Source: SIG565 sp964607025
GTDB lineage: Bacteria > Bacillota > Clostridia > Oscillospirales > Acutalibacteraceae
DNA: 64,000 bases
NCBI GenBank assembly: GCA_964607025.1
Contig: CAZSIL010000005.1
Span: 14,735-78,734 of the forward strand
Direction: 5' to 3'
Shown: piece after piece, positions 26,406 through 35,063 of the stretch
How the letters are laid out: every line of letters starts with the position of its first letter
Numbering within the stretch: the first letter of the stretch is position 1
Program-made: the position numbers and the translations under genes
The notes under the pieces: model-generated
Databases searched by the model: none
Seen by the model: the letters and a program-made list of their open reading frames with translations, nothing else
What the model was told of the DNA's origin: nothing

Positions 26406-28451
26406 TTGAAGATAACATTGGCAAAAACAGCAGGATTCTGCTTTGGTGTAAACCGTGCAGTAAATACTGTGTATGAACTTCTGGATAATAATAAAAAGGT
26501 TTGCACCTTAGGCCCCATAATACATAATCCTCAATTAGTTGGTGAACTAGAAGGTCGCGGAGTAAAAACGGTTGAATCGCCGCAGGAAGTAGAGCCCGAT
26601 GAAACGTTGGTCATCCGCTCACACGGTGTTCCGCGTTCACTGATGGACGATGCAAAAAATAATAGTGTCAATGTTGTTGACGCTACCTGTCCGTTTGTTT
26701 CCAAAATTCACAAAATAGTAAGTGAAGCATCCGCATTGGGACATCTAATTTTAATTGCGGGGGACAAAAAACATAGTGAAGTTATAGGTATTGTAGGAAA
26801 CGCGACTACACCGGTTTTCACCTTTTCGGATGAGCAAGAATTGGCGGATTTATTGGTAAAATACCCTTTTTTGACAGAAAAAGACGTCACAGTTGTTTCT
26901 CAAACCACTTTTAATGAGAAAATCTTCAAAAAATGTTGTGTTTTTTTAAAAAAAGTGTGTACAAATGCGTTTATTTTTGATACAATATGTAATGCGACTG
27001 CTTTGCGACAGCAAGAAGCGGATGAGCTTTCCCGAACAAACGACCTTATGGTTGTTATCGGTGGCAGGCACAGTTCAAACACTTCAAAATTATTTGGGGT
27101 TTGTGCCGCTAATTGCGAAAAAACATTTTTAATCGAGACCGCTGATGAACTTAAAGCGGAATGGTTTAAAGGTGCCAAAAGCGTGGGCGTTGTAGCAGGT
27201 GCATCTACACCTGCTCGCATAATAAAGGAGGCTATAAAAACCATGTCGGAAATTTTAAAACCGGAAGATGAACAGATGGAGGTATTTGAAACTGTTCAAA
27301 AAAGTTTTGACGAAATGACGGATGAAGAAGCATTCGAAGCGTCTCTCAACAATTTAACAAGCGATCAGAAGGTTATCGGTACAGTTCTAGCCGTATCACC
27401 CGCTGAAATTCAGGTGGACTTCGGTAGAGGTCTTACAGGTTACATAACTGCGGATGAGTATTCTTTTGATTCGGGCGTTAATCTTGTAGAGGAAGTTAAG
27501 GTAGGAGATGAGCTTAATTTAATTATTATGCGCATCAATGACCAGGAAGGAACAGCAATGCTCTCAAAGCGCCGTTATGATGCAATTGCCGGCTGGGATA
27601 AAATAGTTGCTGCTAAGGATTCGGGTGAAATTATCACCGGAACAGTTAAAGATATAATTAAAGGCGGTGTAGTTGCCACCGCTTTCGGTGTCAGAGTATT
27701 TATTCCTGCATCGCAAGCAACTGCAACCCGTGGTGAATCTCTTGAAGAGCTAAAGGGTAAAGAAGTATCATTCAAAATTATTGAAATCGGTCGTGGTCGT
27801 AGGGCTATTGGTTCTATCCGCGTAGTCCTTCGTGAAGAAAGAAAAGCCGCCCAGTCTAAAATCTGGGAAACTATTGCAGTAGGCGATAGGTTTACAGGTA
27901 TTGTTAAATCGCTTACAAGCTACGGTGCTTTCGTAGATATCGGCGGTGTTGACGGTATGATTCATATCTCCGAACTTTCTTGGCAGAGAATTAAGAATCC
28001 TTCTGAGGTTGTTCTCGTTGGTGATACCGTTGAAGTATATGTAAAAGATCTTGATACCGAGAAGAAAAAGATTTCGCTCGGTTATAAAAAGGAAGAAGAA
28101 AATCCTTGGACTATCTTTAATAACACTTATGCCGTTGATTCGGTTGTAAAGGTTACTATCGTTAGTTTAACTGCTTACGGCGCATTTGCAAGAATTATCC
28201 CTGGTGTTGATGGACTTATCCATATCTCTCAGATTGCCAATAAACACGTTGCAAAACCACAGGATGAACTTAAGGTTGGTCAAGAAGTTGAGGCAAAGAT
28301 TATTGCTATTGATAACGATAAAAAACGCGTTAGTCTTTCAATCCGCGCTTTGCTTCCCGAAGAAGCAAAAGAAGGAAATGAAGAAGAAACCGTAGAAGCA
28401 ATTTCTGAAGAAGTTACTCAAGAGGTTATTCAAGAATCTACTGAAGAATAA
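26406..28451 (+). CDS. ispH: IspH fused to ribosomal protein S1
   Basis: The 681-residue fusion starts with HMB-PP reductase IspH (residues 1-280), the last step of the MEP isoprenoid route. Its three iron-sulfur Cys lie in GFCFGV, DATCPFV and ICNATA. Four S1 RNA-binding repeats follow (about 315-660), for example GIVKSLTSYGAFVDIGGVDG, then an acidic tail. This fusion is known in Clostridia. TTG at 26406 is taken as start, with GGGAG eight bases before it; the TTG at 26391 overlaps that site. The S1 part probably serves as ribosomal or RNA-binding protein S1. It ends the operon. Confidence 0.94.
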   Translation: MKITLAKTAGFCFGVNRAVNTVYELLDNNKKVCTLGPIIHNPQLVGELEGRGVKTVESPQEVEPDETLVIRSHGVPRSLMDDAKNNSVNVVDATCPFVSKIHKIVSEASALGHLILIAGDKKHSEVIGIVGNATTPVFTFSDEQELADLLVKYPFLTEKDVTVVSQTTFNEKIFKKCCVFLKKVCTNAFIFDTICNATALRQQEADELSRTNDLMVVIGGRHSSNTSKLFGVCAANCEKTFLIETADELKAEWFKGAKSVGVVAGASTPARIIKEAIKTMSEILKPEDEQMEVFETVQKSFDEMTDEEAFEASLNNLTSDQKVIGTVLAVSPAEIQVDFGRGLTGYITADEYSFDSGVNLVEEVKVGDELNLIIMRINDQEGTAMLSKRRYDAIAGWDKIVAAKDSGEIITGTVKDIIKGGVVATAFGVRVFIPASQATATRGESLEELKGKEVSFKIIEIGRGRRAIGSIRVVLREERKAAQSKIWETIAVGDRFTGIVKSLTSYGAFVDIGGVDGMIHISELSWQRIKNPSEVVLVGDTVEVYVKDLDTEKKKISLGYKKEEENPWTIFNNTYAVDSVVKVTIVSLTAYGAFARIIPGVDGLIHISQIANKHVAKPQDELKVGQEVEAKIIAIDNDKKRVSLSIRALLPEEAKEGNEEETVEAISEEVTQEVIQESTEE

Positions 28452-28460
28452 TTCATAATA

Positions 28461-28493
28461 AAAAATCGCTCAACATATGTTGGGCGATTTTTT
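28461..28493 (+). terminator. Terminator of the cmk-ispH::rpsA operon
   Basis: TCGCTCAAC pairs with GTTGGGCGA (one G-T pair), flanked by A-run and T-run. Confidence 0.92.
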
Positions 28494-28520
28494 ATTGATT
28501 CCACCGATATAGCGGAAAAA

Positions 28521-28730
28521 TTAATCTTTTGCAATGACTTCATTTCTCTCTCTAAACAGAAGAGATATGCACCAAATACCAGCAAGGGCAATCACAGTAT
28601 AGATAATTCTTGCAAGCAATGCATCACTTCCGCCGAAAATCCAGGCAACAAGGTCTAATTGGAAAATACCGATGCTACCCCAGTTAAGTGCGCCGATTAT
28701 TGTAAGAATTAGGCAAATTCGGTCTAACAT
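28521..28730 (-). CDS. DUF378 small membrane protein
   Basis: The 69-residue protein has two membrane helices. The pattern ICLILTIIGALNWGSIGIF then ARIIYTVIALAGIW is diagnostic of DUF378, whose role is unknown. Ribosome site AAAGGAGTTG lies five bases before the ATG. It stands alone between two terminated units. Confidence 0.88.
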   Translation of the reverse strand: MLDRICLILTIIGALNWGSIGIFQLDLVAWIFGGSDALLARIIYTVIALAGIWCISLLFRERNEVIAKD

Positions 28731-28801
28731 AATTTCAACTCCTTTGTGGTATTAGTTTTAACTAAAAGGATTCGATTATGCAAAACCTGAGTTGGTAATT
28801 T

Positions 28802-29905
28802 TTATTTTGTTAACGTATCGAAAATTATATTTGTGGCGTTATCAATATGTAGTTTTGATAAATTATTGATAAGTTTGTCGCGTAGTTCTTCGCTTTTTAA
28901 TAAGCGAATACAATGCTCGGCAATTTCAGAATGCTTTTTGCTGCTTAATGCGGCAGAGTTTACTTTAAAAAATTGCACATTATAATTTTCGCATCCACCA
29001 ACCGATGGTAATAAAACCATCGGTAGTTTTTTTACTGTACCTTCTGAAATACTGATCCCGCCGGGTTTAGTCATATATACGTCAGCACTATCCATATACA
29101 GCGGTATATTTTTTATAAAACCGCATATGTGTATATTTTTGTTGTTACAGTGTGCTATCATTAGCCGACGTTTTAATGACTTATTACTGCCGCAAATAAT
29201 TGTTATTTCAGTGTTTGAGTCTATTTTTTTCGCTAATTTAAGCGTAATAAGTGTTATAGGTCCGCAACCCATACTGCCACACATAATAAGTAAGTGTTGG
29301 TGTTTTGGGTTAATGCCCAGTTGTTTCTTTGCTGTGTCTTTGTCGCAAAAATCATAGAAAGCTTTTCTAACCGGTATGCCGCAAGCTACCATTTTATCAC
29401 TGTCCAAACCTTGTGAGGAGAAATCGTTAATTAACTGTTCATGCGGAATAAACAGTAAATCAGTATTGCCGTTCTCAGCTGTGGGACTGCAGGTAAAATC
29501 GGTAGCCACAAAAGCAGTTTTGATTTTTACGGTAATATGTTCTGTTGCACATCCTAGCAAGTAAGCCGCAAAAGCGTGTGTGCAAACAACGGTATCAAAT
29601 TTACATTTATTAATATATTCGGCTAATTTTTCACCGCCGGTCCAAAACAACTTTGTAATAAAACCACCACCCGAATAGATGCCCGAGTGTTTCTCGAAAA
29701 AATTATAGCCCAAGTTGAATAGAACCGGAGTATAACGGTAGGCAATAGTGTGGCCGGTTGATACGATTTTTGAAAGTGTAGGGGATATAAAAGATAGGCA
29801 GTCACGAACTTCGGTTATATGTGTTTCATTGAAACGCTCAACCAAAGCGTTAGCGCAAGAGTTGTGTCCACCGCCAGTATTACCGCTTAAAATTAGTATC
29901 TTCAA
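28802..29905 (-). CDS. MGDG synthase/UgtP-like glycolipid glycosyltransferase
   Basis: The 367-residue GT28-type enzyme has the N-terminal ILSGNTGGGHNSCANAL (residues about 4-20) of monogalactosyldiacylglycerol synthase and UgtP-like enzymes, MCGSMGCG (about 206) and the C-terminal donor-sugar loop TKPGGISISE (about 290-299). Such enzymes add sugar from a UDP-donor to diacylglycerol, making membrane glycolipid. TTG at 29905 is chosen for GGAGGGGAG six bases upstream. It is not coupled to its neighbours. The exact sugar is not readable. Confidence 0.85.
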   Translation of the reverse strand: MKILILSGNTGGGHNSCANALVERFNETHITEVRDCLSFISPTLSKIVSTGHTIAYRYTPVLFNLGYNFFEKHSGIYSGGGFITKLFWTGGEKLAEYINKCKFDTVVCTHAFAAYLLGCATEHITVKIKTAFVATDFTCSPTAENGNTDLLFIPHEQLINDFSSQGLDSDKMVACGIPVRKAFYDFCDKDTAKKQLGINPKHQHLLIMCGSMGCGPITLITLKLAKKIDSNTEITIICGSNKSLKRRLMIAHCNNKNIHICGFIKNIPLYMDSADVYMTKPGGISISEGTVKKLPMVLLPSVGGCENYNVQFFKVNSAALSSKKHSEIAEHCIRLLKSEELRDKLINNLSKLHIDNATNIIFDTLTK

Positions 29906-29957
29906 AGTTCTCCCCTCCAATGCAAACATTATACCAATAATGAGGCGTTTAGTCAAT

Positions 29958-29992
29958 AAAAAGCGAGGCGATATATACCGCCCCGCTTTTTA
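29958..29992 (-). terminator. Terminator after the SASP gene
   Basis: AAAAAGCG-GGCG pairs with CGCC-CGCTTTTT with one A-C mismatch and a seven-base loop. The T-run on the minus strand fits the SASP transcript. Confidence 0.82.
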
Positions 29993-30004
29993 AAAGTGCT
30001 TAAT

Positions 30005-30190
30005 TTATTTCATGCTGTTCTCGTAAGATTCGATCATCTTTTTAACCATCTGACCACCGATAGAACCGGCCTGCTTAGCGGTTAAGTCGCCGTTGTAACC
30101 TTGCTTGAGGTTTACACCAACCTCGTTAGCAGCTTCCATCTTGAAGCGGTTGAGAGCATCTTTAGCTTCAGGAACTACGTGCTTTGCCAT
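30005..30190 (-). CDS. Alpha/beta-type small acid-soluble spore protein
   Basis: The 61-residue protein coats spore DNA and protects it from UV and chemicals. It shows the family hallmarks: the N-terminal ALNRFKMEAANEVGV around the GPR protease site, and the C-terminal DLTAKQAGSIGGQMVKKMIE. Ribosome site AGGAGTG lies seven bases upstream of the ATG. A forespore (SigG) promoter is expected but I could not place one convincingly. With ypeB at 48.8 kb this shows the organism is a spore former. Confidence 0.96.
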   Translation of the reverse strand: MAKHVVPEAKDALNRFKMEAANEVGVNLKQGYNGDLTAKQAGSIGGQMVKKMIESYENSMK

Positions 30191-30301
30191 TTTTATTTCA
30201 CTCCTCTTATCAAAAAATATTTTGCGTTTGTAGTTATATTTTGTGAAGCGATAAATGAAATATTATAGGAAAATAAAACAAGTTTTGTAAATTTTCGGCG
30301 A

Positions 30302-32170
30302 CTATTTGAAACTGATTTTATAAATACCAAATGATTCGGGGGGGATTTTGATCCATCCGTCACAGTTTGGTGCTTCGCCAAAAATAATTTCGGGGTTTAC
30401 CTTAAATTCGTTTGGCATTTCCGCCCATACTTCTTGTTTGTTTACATTAACTGCGGTAACAATAGCATCCTTTTCATCGCGGCGCATAAACACAATATAT
30501 CCGTTGTTAGAGTGAACGGGGATAAATTCCGCGTTCTTAAGGCAGGAAGTAGTCTGTCTTAACTTTCCGAGTTTTCGGTAAACGGCGAGCAAATTTTCAT
30601 TTATATTATCCCACGGGAAGTATGCGCGGCAAAACGGGTCGCCGTAGCCCTGCATCCCAATCTCATCACCGTAAAAAATTGAAGGAATTCCAGGAAGGGT
30701 AAACTGTATTGCTGCAGCAGCAGCTACGCGGTTGGCGGCGGTTTTAAGATCTATACCACAAAGCTGTTGTTTAGATTGCCACTCTCTACTTTGACCATCC
30801 ACAAAACTATCGGATAATTTTGTGATTATACGGACTGTATCGTGTGTGCTTAAATGATTCATAAGTGTTTTTATAGCGGGGGCGGGGTAGTTTTCGGTAA
30901 TCTCAACCACTGTGTCCACTAAACCAACTGCATCGCCGGTTTTAAAGAAATTTACGATAGCATTTGCGAACGGGTAGTTCATTACCGAATCGAGCTCAGC
31001 GCCCAGTAAAAATTCACGTCGCTTATCATAGCTTACTTTGTGGGAAGCGTCTTCCCATACTTCCCCCAACAAATAGGCATCGTGCTTTTCTTCTTTTAGT
31101 GATGTACGGATTTTTTTTAGGAACTCATCGGGCAGTTCATCTGCAACATCAAGCCGCCACCCCGAAATACCGTATTTCATCCAATGCTTAATAACACCGT
31201 TCTCACCCGTTATAAACTCGCAAAAGTCTTTATCGTTTTCACAAGTTTCAGGCAGAGATTTGATGCCCCACCAAGAAACATAATCATCGGGCCAGTTTTT
31301 AAAATTAAACCAGTTGAAATACTTTGATTTTTGTGAATTATAGGCACCGAGTGTTTTATATCTGCCATACTTATTGAAATAAACACTATCTTCTCCTGTG
31401 TGGGAAAAAACGCCGTCAAGGATTATGCGGATATTAAGTTTTCTTGCGGCTTCGCATAATTTTTTAAGGTCATTAGCGGTGCCAAGTAAGGAATCAATTT
31501 TTTTATAATCAGCGGTGTTGTATCGATGATTAGAATGCGCTTCAAAAATAGGGTTAAGATAAATGCAATTCACGCCGAGTTTTGCAATGTATGGGAGTTT
31601 ATCGGTTATGCCTTGTAGGTCTCCGCCGTAATAGTCATTACCAAGCGAACAAGTGCCGTTCTTTTGGCGGTATTCGGGGGTTTTGCTCATATCACTCACG
31701 ATACAGCGGTCATCAGGCACGTTTCTTTTTGTTTTTCCTGAATTATAAAAGCGGTCAGGAAAGATTTGATAAATTACACCGCCTTCCAACCACTCGGGAG
31801 TTTTGAAATTACTGTCGTAAACAGTTTGCTGCCACTCGCCGCCGTCACTTGAAACATAACCAATGGAATGCGAACATTTGGTGACCTTGAATTCACCGTA
31901 GGCACTGGTATATTTAAATGAATACCAATATAGCCCCGTATTAAGAGATATCTCGCAGTCCCAAAATCTATAATCTTCAAAATAATCGGCAGGGAAGAGC
32001 GGGATTTCACTTACTTGTCCGTTTTTGTCGTTTCTTATAATTAAAAATGCATTAGTACATAAAGCATCATCATGCAGTAAAAGCCGTAGCTTCAGGCGGT
32101 CGCCCGAAGCCACAGCTCCAATGTGTGAACGGTATAGTGGATTGCGAGAGTCAAAGGGATAATAATTCAT
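30302..32170 (-). CDS. GH13 alpha-glucan hydrolase (neopullulanase/maltodextrinase-like)
   Basis: The 622-residue enzyme has an N-terminal beta-sandwich domain (1-120) as in neopullulanase-type GH13 enzymes, then the catalytic barrel. The barrel has GVFSHTG, the nucleophile in GWRLDVADE (about residue 343), the acid in LLGEVWED (about 372) and LSTHDT (about 442). A C-terminal beta domain follows. There is no signal peptide, so it acts on imported or stored maltodextrin in the cytoplasm. It begins 11 bases after the phosphorylase gene, with which it forms an operon. Ribosome site is AAGGAA. Confidence 0.92.
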   Translation of the reverse strand: MNYYPFDSRNPLYRSHIGAVASGDRLKLRLLLHDDALCTNAFLIIRNDKNGQVSEIPLFPADYFEDYRFWDCEISLNTGLYWYSFKYTSAYGEFKVTKCSHSIGYVSSDGGEWQQTVYDSNFKTPEWLEGGVIYQIFPDRFYNSGKTKRNVPDDRCIVSDMSKTPEYRQKNGTCSLGNDYYGGDLQGITDKLPYIAKLGVNCIYLNPIFEAHSNHRYNTADYKKIDSLLGTANDLKKLCEAARKLNIRIILDGVFSHTGEDSVYFNKYGRYKTLGAYNSQKSKYFNWFNFKNWPDDYVSWWGIKSLPETCENDKDFCEFITGENGVIKHWMKYGISGWRLDVADELPDEFLKKIRTSLKEEKHDAYLLGEVWEDASHKVSYDKRREFLLGAELDSVMNYPFANAIVNFFKTGDAVGLVDTVVEITENYPAPAIKTLMNHLSTHDTVRIITKLSDSFVDGQSREWQSKQQLCGIDLKTAANRVAAAAAIQFTLPGIPSIFYGDEIGMQGYGDPFCRAYFPWDNINENLLAVYRKLGKLRQTTSCLKNAEFIPVHSNNGYIVFMRRDEKDAIVTAVNVNKQEVWAEMPNEFKVNPEIIFGEAPNCDGWIKIPPESFGIYKISFK

Positions 32171-32181
32171 ATTAATTCCTT

Positions 32182-34587
32182 CTATTTTATGGGTTTAATG
32201 TTCCATATATCGTTAGCGTAATCATTTATAGAACGATCAGCAGAGAAAATTCCCGATTTAGCAATATTCATAAGCGACATATCGTTCCAATTAAACTTAT
32301 CTCTATAAAGCATATCAGCGGTATCGTGCGCACGGCAATAATCGGCAAAATCGGCCATAGCCATATAAGAGTCAACCGTTGTTATTGCCTTATAAATGGC
32401 ATCAAAGCTCTGTCCGCCAATACCTTTGCTGATAAAATCGACAACGCTTTTAAGCGTTGGATTATTTTCATAATAGCGGTTTGGAGAATAACCCGCTTTT
32501 TTAAGACGCATAACTTCAGGAGTATCCATTCCGAAGATGATAATGTTATCGTCACCAACAGCTTCGTGAATCTCAACGTTAGCACCGTCTTCAGTGCCGA
32601 GAGTGATAGCGCCGTTCATCATGAGTTTCATATTACCGGTGCCGCTGGCTTCGGTGGAAGCCAAAGAAATTTGTTCACTAATGTTTGCGGCGGGAATCAT
32701 AATTTCTGCTAAAGATACGCGATAGTCTTCAAGGAAAACAACCTTTAATTTGTCATTAATTGTGCGGTCGGATTTGATTAACTTGGCAAACTGGTTTATA
32801 AGGAAAATTATTTGCTTGGCAAGGTAGTAACCAGGAGCCGCTTTAGCACCGAAAATATAGGTTTTAGGAACAAAATCAGCATTTGGGTTTTCTTTAAGAT
32901 ACAGATATTCTGATATAATATGCATCAGATTAAGGTGCTGACGCTTGTACTCGTGCAAACGTTTAACCTGCATATCAAACATAGAATCCGGGTCAACCAG
33001 TATACCGAAATTATTCTTAATGTGATTTGATAACCGCTCTTTATTACCGCGTTTGATTTCGTCAAGGCGTGTCAAAACGGCTTTATCACCCTTGAATTTT
33101 TCGAGTTCAGCAAGTTGAGCTGCATCACTTATAAATCCGTCACCGATAAGTTCGGTAAGATATGCAGTAAGTTTGGGATTTGCTTGACAAAGCCAACGAC
33201 GATGAGCTATACCGTTAGTAACATTTTTGAATTTTTCAGGTGTCATCTTATAGTAATCGTTAAAGAGTGAATCTTTAAGGATATTACTGTGTAAGCGTGA
33301 AACACCATTGACACTGTGAGAAGCCGCTACGCAAAGATTAGCCATATGAATCATACCGTTTTGTATAATTGCATTGCGTTCGGTTATAGCAAAGTCGCCA
33401 GTCAGCGTCATTAATTCATTGCGGAAACGGCGGTCAATTTCTTTGACAATTTGATAAATACGCGGCAGACGACGCTGGAACAAATCTTCCGACCAACACT
33501 CAAGCGCTTCAGCCATAACGGTATGGTTGGTGTATGCCACGGTTTTTGTGACAATTCCCCAAGCTTTTTCCCAGGAATATCCGCACTCATCAAGTAAAAA
33601 TCTCATAAGCTCGGGTATGCATAGAGTGGGATGGGTATCGTTAATGTGGATGGCAACCTTATCAGATAAATTCTCGAGCGTATTATAAACGCGGATATGG
33701 CGGTTGAGAATATCCTGAACCGAAGCGGACACAAGAAAATATTGCTGACGAAGACGAAGAGATTTACCCTCTAAATGATTATCTTCAGGGTATAATACTT
33801 TGCTGATAACTTCGGTGTTTGCCTTTTCTTCAAGTGCTTTTACATAATCACCCTGATTAAATGCCGACATATTTATATCTTGATATTCAGCGCTCCAAAG
33901 GCGTAACACATTTACGGTCTCACCGTTTTTGCCGGGTGCCATCAGGTCATAGGGCATCGCTCTAACTGTGGTATATCCTTCATGCTGTATATTGTGGTGA
34001 TTACCGTCCCACCACTCATTAACGTGACCGTCAAACTTAACGTCAACCGCTGAAGCAGGGCGCGGCTCAAGCCATACACTGCCGCCCGGCAACCAGAAAT
34101 CAGGCATTTCGGTTTGCCAACCGTCAACGATTCTTTGACGGAAAATACCAAACTCATATTTAATGCAGTAGCCCATTGCGGGGTAGTTGCCACTGGATAA
34201 GGCATCCAAAAAACATGCAGCAAGACGTCCCAAACCACCGTTGCCAAGTCCGGCATCTGGCTCTAATTCGTAAAGATTTTCGAGTTTAACATTAAACTTT
34301 TTAAGTGCTTTTGAAACTGTACTTTCAAGATTTAAGTTGAAGAGATTATTTTTAAGAGAACGGCCCATAAGGAATTCCATACTCAAATAGTATACAGTTT
34401 TCGCCTGCTGTTTAGCGGTGGCTTTTTTGAAAGCAGTCCTACGCTCTGCCAATATATCAAGAAGCACTAAAGCCGTTGCTTTATAGAAAAATTCATCTGA
34501 TGCCTGCGCGGGATCAATACCAAAGTTGTGGGATAATTTTCGTTCAATCAAATCCGCCATTTTTTTTGCGGTATATTCGGTAGCCAT
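32182..34587 (-). CDS. glgP: Glycogen/alpha-glucan phosphorylase
   Basis: The 801-residue GT35 enzyme removes glucose units from glycogen or maltodextrin as glucose-1-phosphate. The PLP-binding EASGTGNMKLMMNGA (about residue 645) and TLGTEDGANVEI are present, as are YYLSMEFLMGRSL and NGGLGRLAACFLD near the N-terminus. The start at 34587 follows GGAGAGGTTTTA; the ATG at 34605 overlaps no ribosome site. It is the first gene of the glgP-GH13 operon, together a simple glycogen-breakdown module. Confidence 0.96.
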   Translation of the reverse strand: MATEYTAKKMADLIERKLSHNFGIDPAQASDEFFYKATALVLLDILAERRTAFKKATAKQQAKTVYYLSMEFLMGRSLKNNLFNLNLESTVSKALKKFNVKLENLYELEPDAGLGNGGLGRLAACFLDALSSGNYPAMGYCIKYEFGIFRQRIVDGWQTEMPDFWLPGGSVWLEPRPASAVDVKFDGHVNEWWDGNHHNIQHEGYTTVRAMPYDLMAPGKNGETVNVLRLWSAEYQDINMSAFNQGDYVKALEEKANTEVISKVLYPEDNHLEGKSLRLRQQYFLVSASVQDILNRHIRVYNTLENLSDKVAIHINDTHPTLCIPELMRFLLDECGYSWEKAWGIVTKTVAYTNHTVMAEALECWSEDLFQRRLPRIYQIVKEIDRRFRNELMTLTGDFAITERNAIIQNGMIHMANLCVAASHSVNGVSRLHSNILKDSLFNDYYKMTPEKFKNVTNGIAHRRWLCQANPKLTAYLTELIGDGFISDAAQLAELEKFKGDKAVLTRLDEIKRGNKERLSNHIKNNFGILVDPDSMFDMQVKRLHEYKRQHLNLMHIISEYLYLKENPNADFVPKTYIFGAKAAPGYYLAKQIIFLINQFAKLIKSDRTINDKLKVVFLEDYRVSLAEIMIPAANISEQISLASTEASGTGNMKLMMNGAITLGTEDGANVEIHEAVGDDNIIIFGMDTPEVMRLKKAGYSPNRYYENNPTLKSVVDFISKGIGGQSFDAIYKAITTVDSYMAMADFADYCRAHDTADMLYRDKFNWNDMSLMNIAKSGIFSADRSINDYANDIWNIKPIK

Positions 34588-34645
34588 TAAAACCTCTCCT
34601 TGCAAAAGTTTATTTAATTGTGTTAAATCATATTTATTATAAATT

Positions 34646-34651
34646 ATTATA
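34646..34651 (-). promoter_or_regulatory. Likely -10 box of the glgP promoter
   Basis: TATAAT on minus lies 58 bases before the glgP start. No good -35 is seen at the right distance, so activation may be needed. The rest of the 260-base gap up to 34847 is A/T-rich and shows nothing else apart from the terminator at 34814. Confidence 0.45.
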
Positions 34652-34813
34652 CCTAATTAATAATACAATATTCCACGCAGCTTTTCAAGTAGGTACAACA
34701 ACTAAAATTTATCGATTTTTTATTACATTTGCATAAAAATTAGCATTTATTATTGAAAAAATAAAATAAATGTAGGCAAAACAAACAAAAAACACCGATT
34801 TTTTGAATATAAT

Positions 34814-34841
34814 AAAAGCGCCCAAACAGTCAGGCGCTTTT
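34814..34841 (-). terminator. Terminator after the 53-residue membrane peptide gene
   Basis: AAAAGCGCC pairs with GGCGCTTTT around a ten-base loop, six bases past the stop of the small gene. Confidence 0.85.
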
Positions 34842-34847
34842 AAAAGA

Positions 34848-35009
34848 TTAATCGGCGATTTCATCTGGAGTGCAGTCACACTCAATATAACCATCAATAC
34901 AGTCGTCATTTTTCTTTAAATAGCGGTCAATAAGAACTGCAACGCCTGCAGCCATAGTAACAATGCCGATAATCACGGCTATGGCAGTTAAAATATGTTT
35001 AGCTTTCAT
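34848..35009 (-). CDS. 53-residue membrane peptide with acidic Cys-containing tail
   Basis: This small gene has ribosome site AAGGTGG eight bases before its ATG and its own terminator. The product begins MKAKHILTAIAVIIGIVTMA, a single membrane helix with a basic N-end, followed by LIDRYLKKNDDCIDG and an acidic tail with CDC. Not recognised beyond being a single-pass peptide; similar short peptides with a Lys-rich start are frequent in gut Clostridia. Function unknown. Confidence 0.75.
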   Translation of the reverse strand: MKAKHILTAIAVIIGIVTMAAGVAVLIDRYLKKNDDCIDGYIECDCTPDEIAD

Positions 35010-35063
35010 ACAAAATACCACCTTTCTTTCATTTATTATACAATATTATTATCAAAAAGTCAA

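Noticed and set aside
30005..30300. A SigG promoter before the SASP gene
   Set aside because: I looked for GNATA/CATNNTA-like elements at 17-18 base spacing upstream and found no convincing pair, so none is listed.
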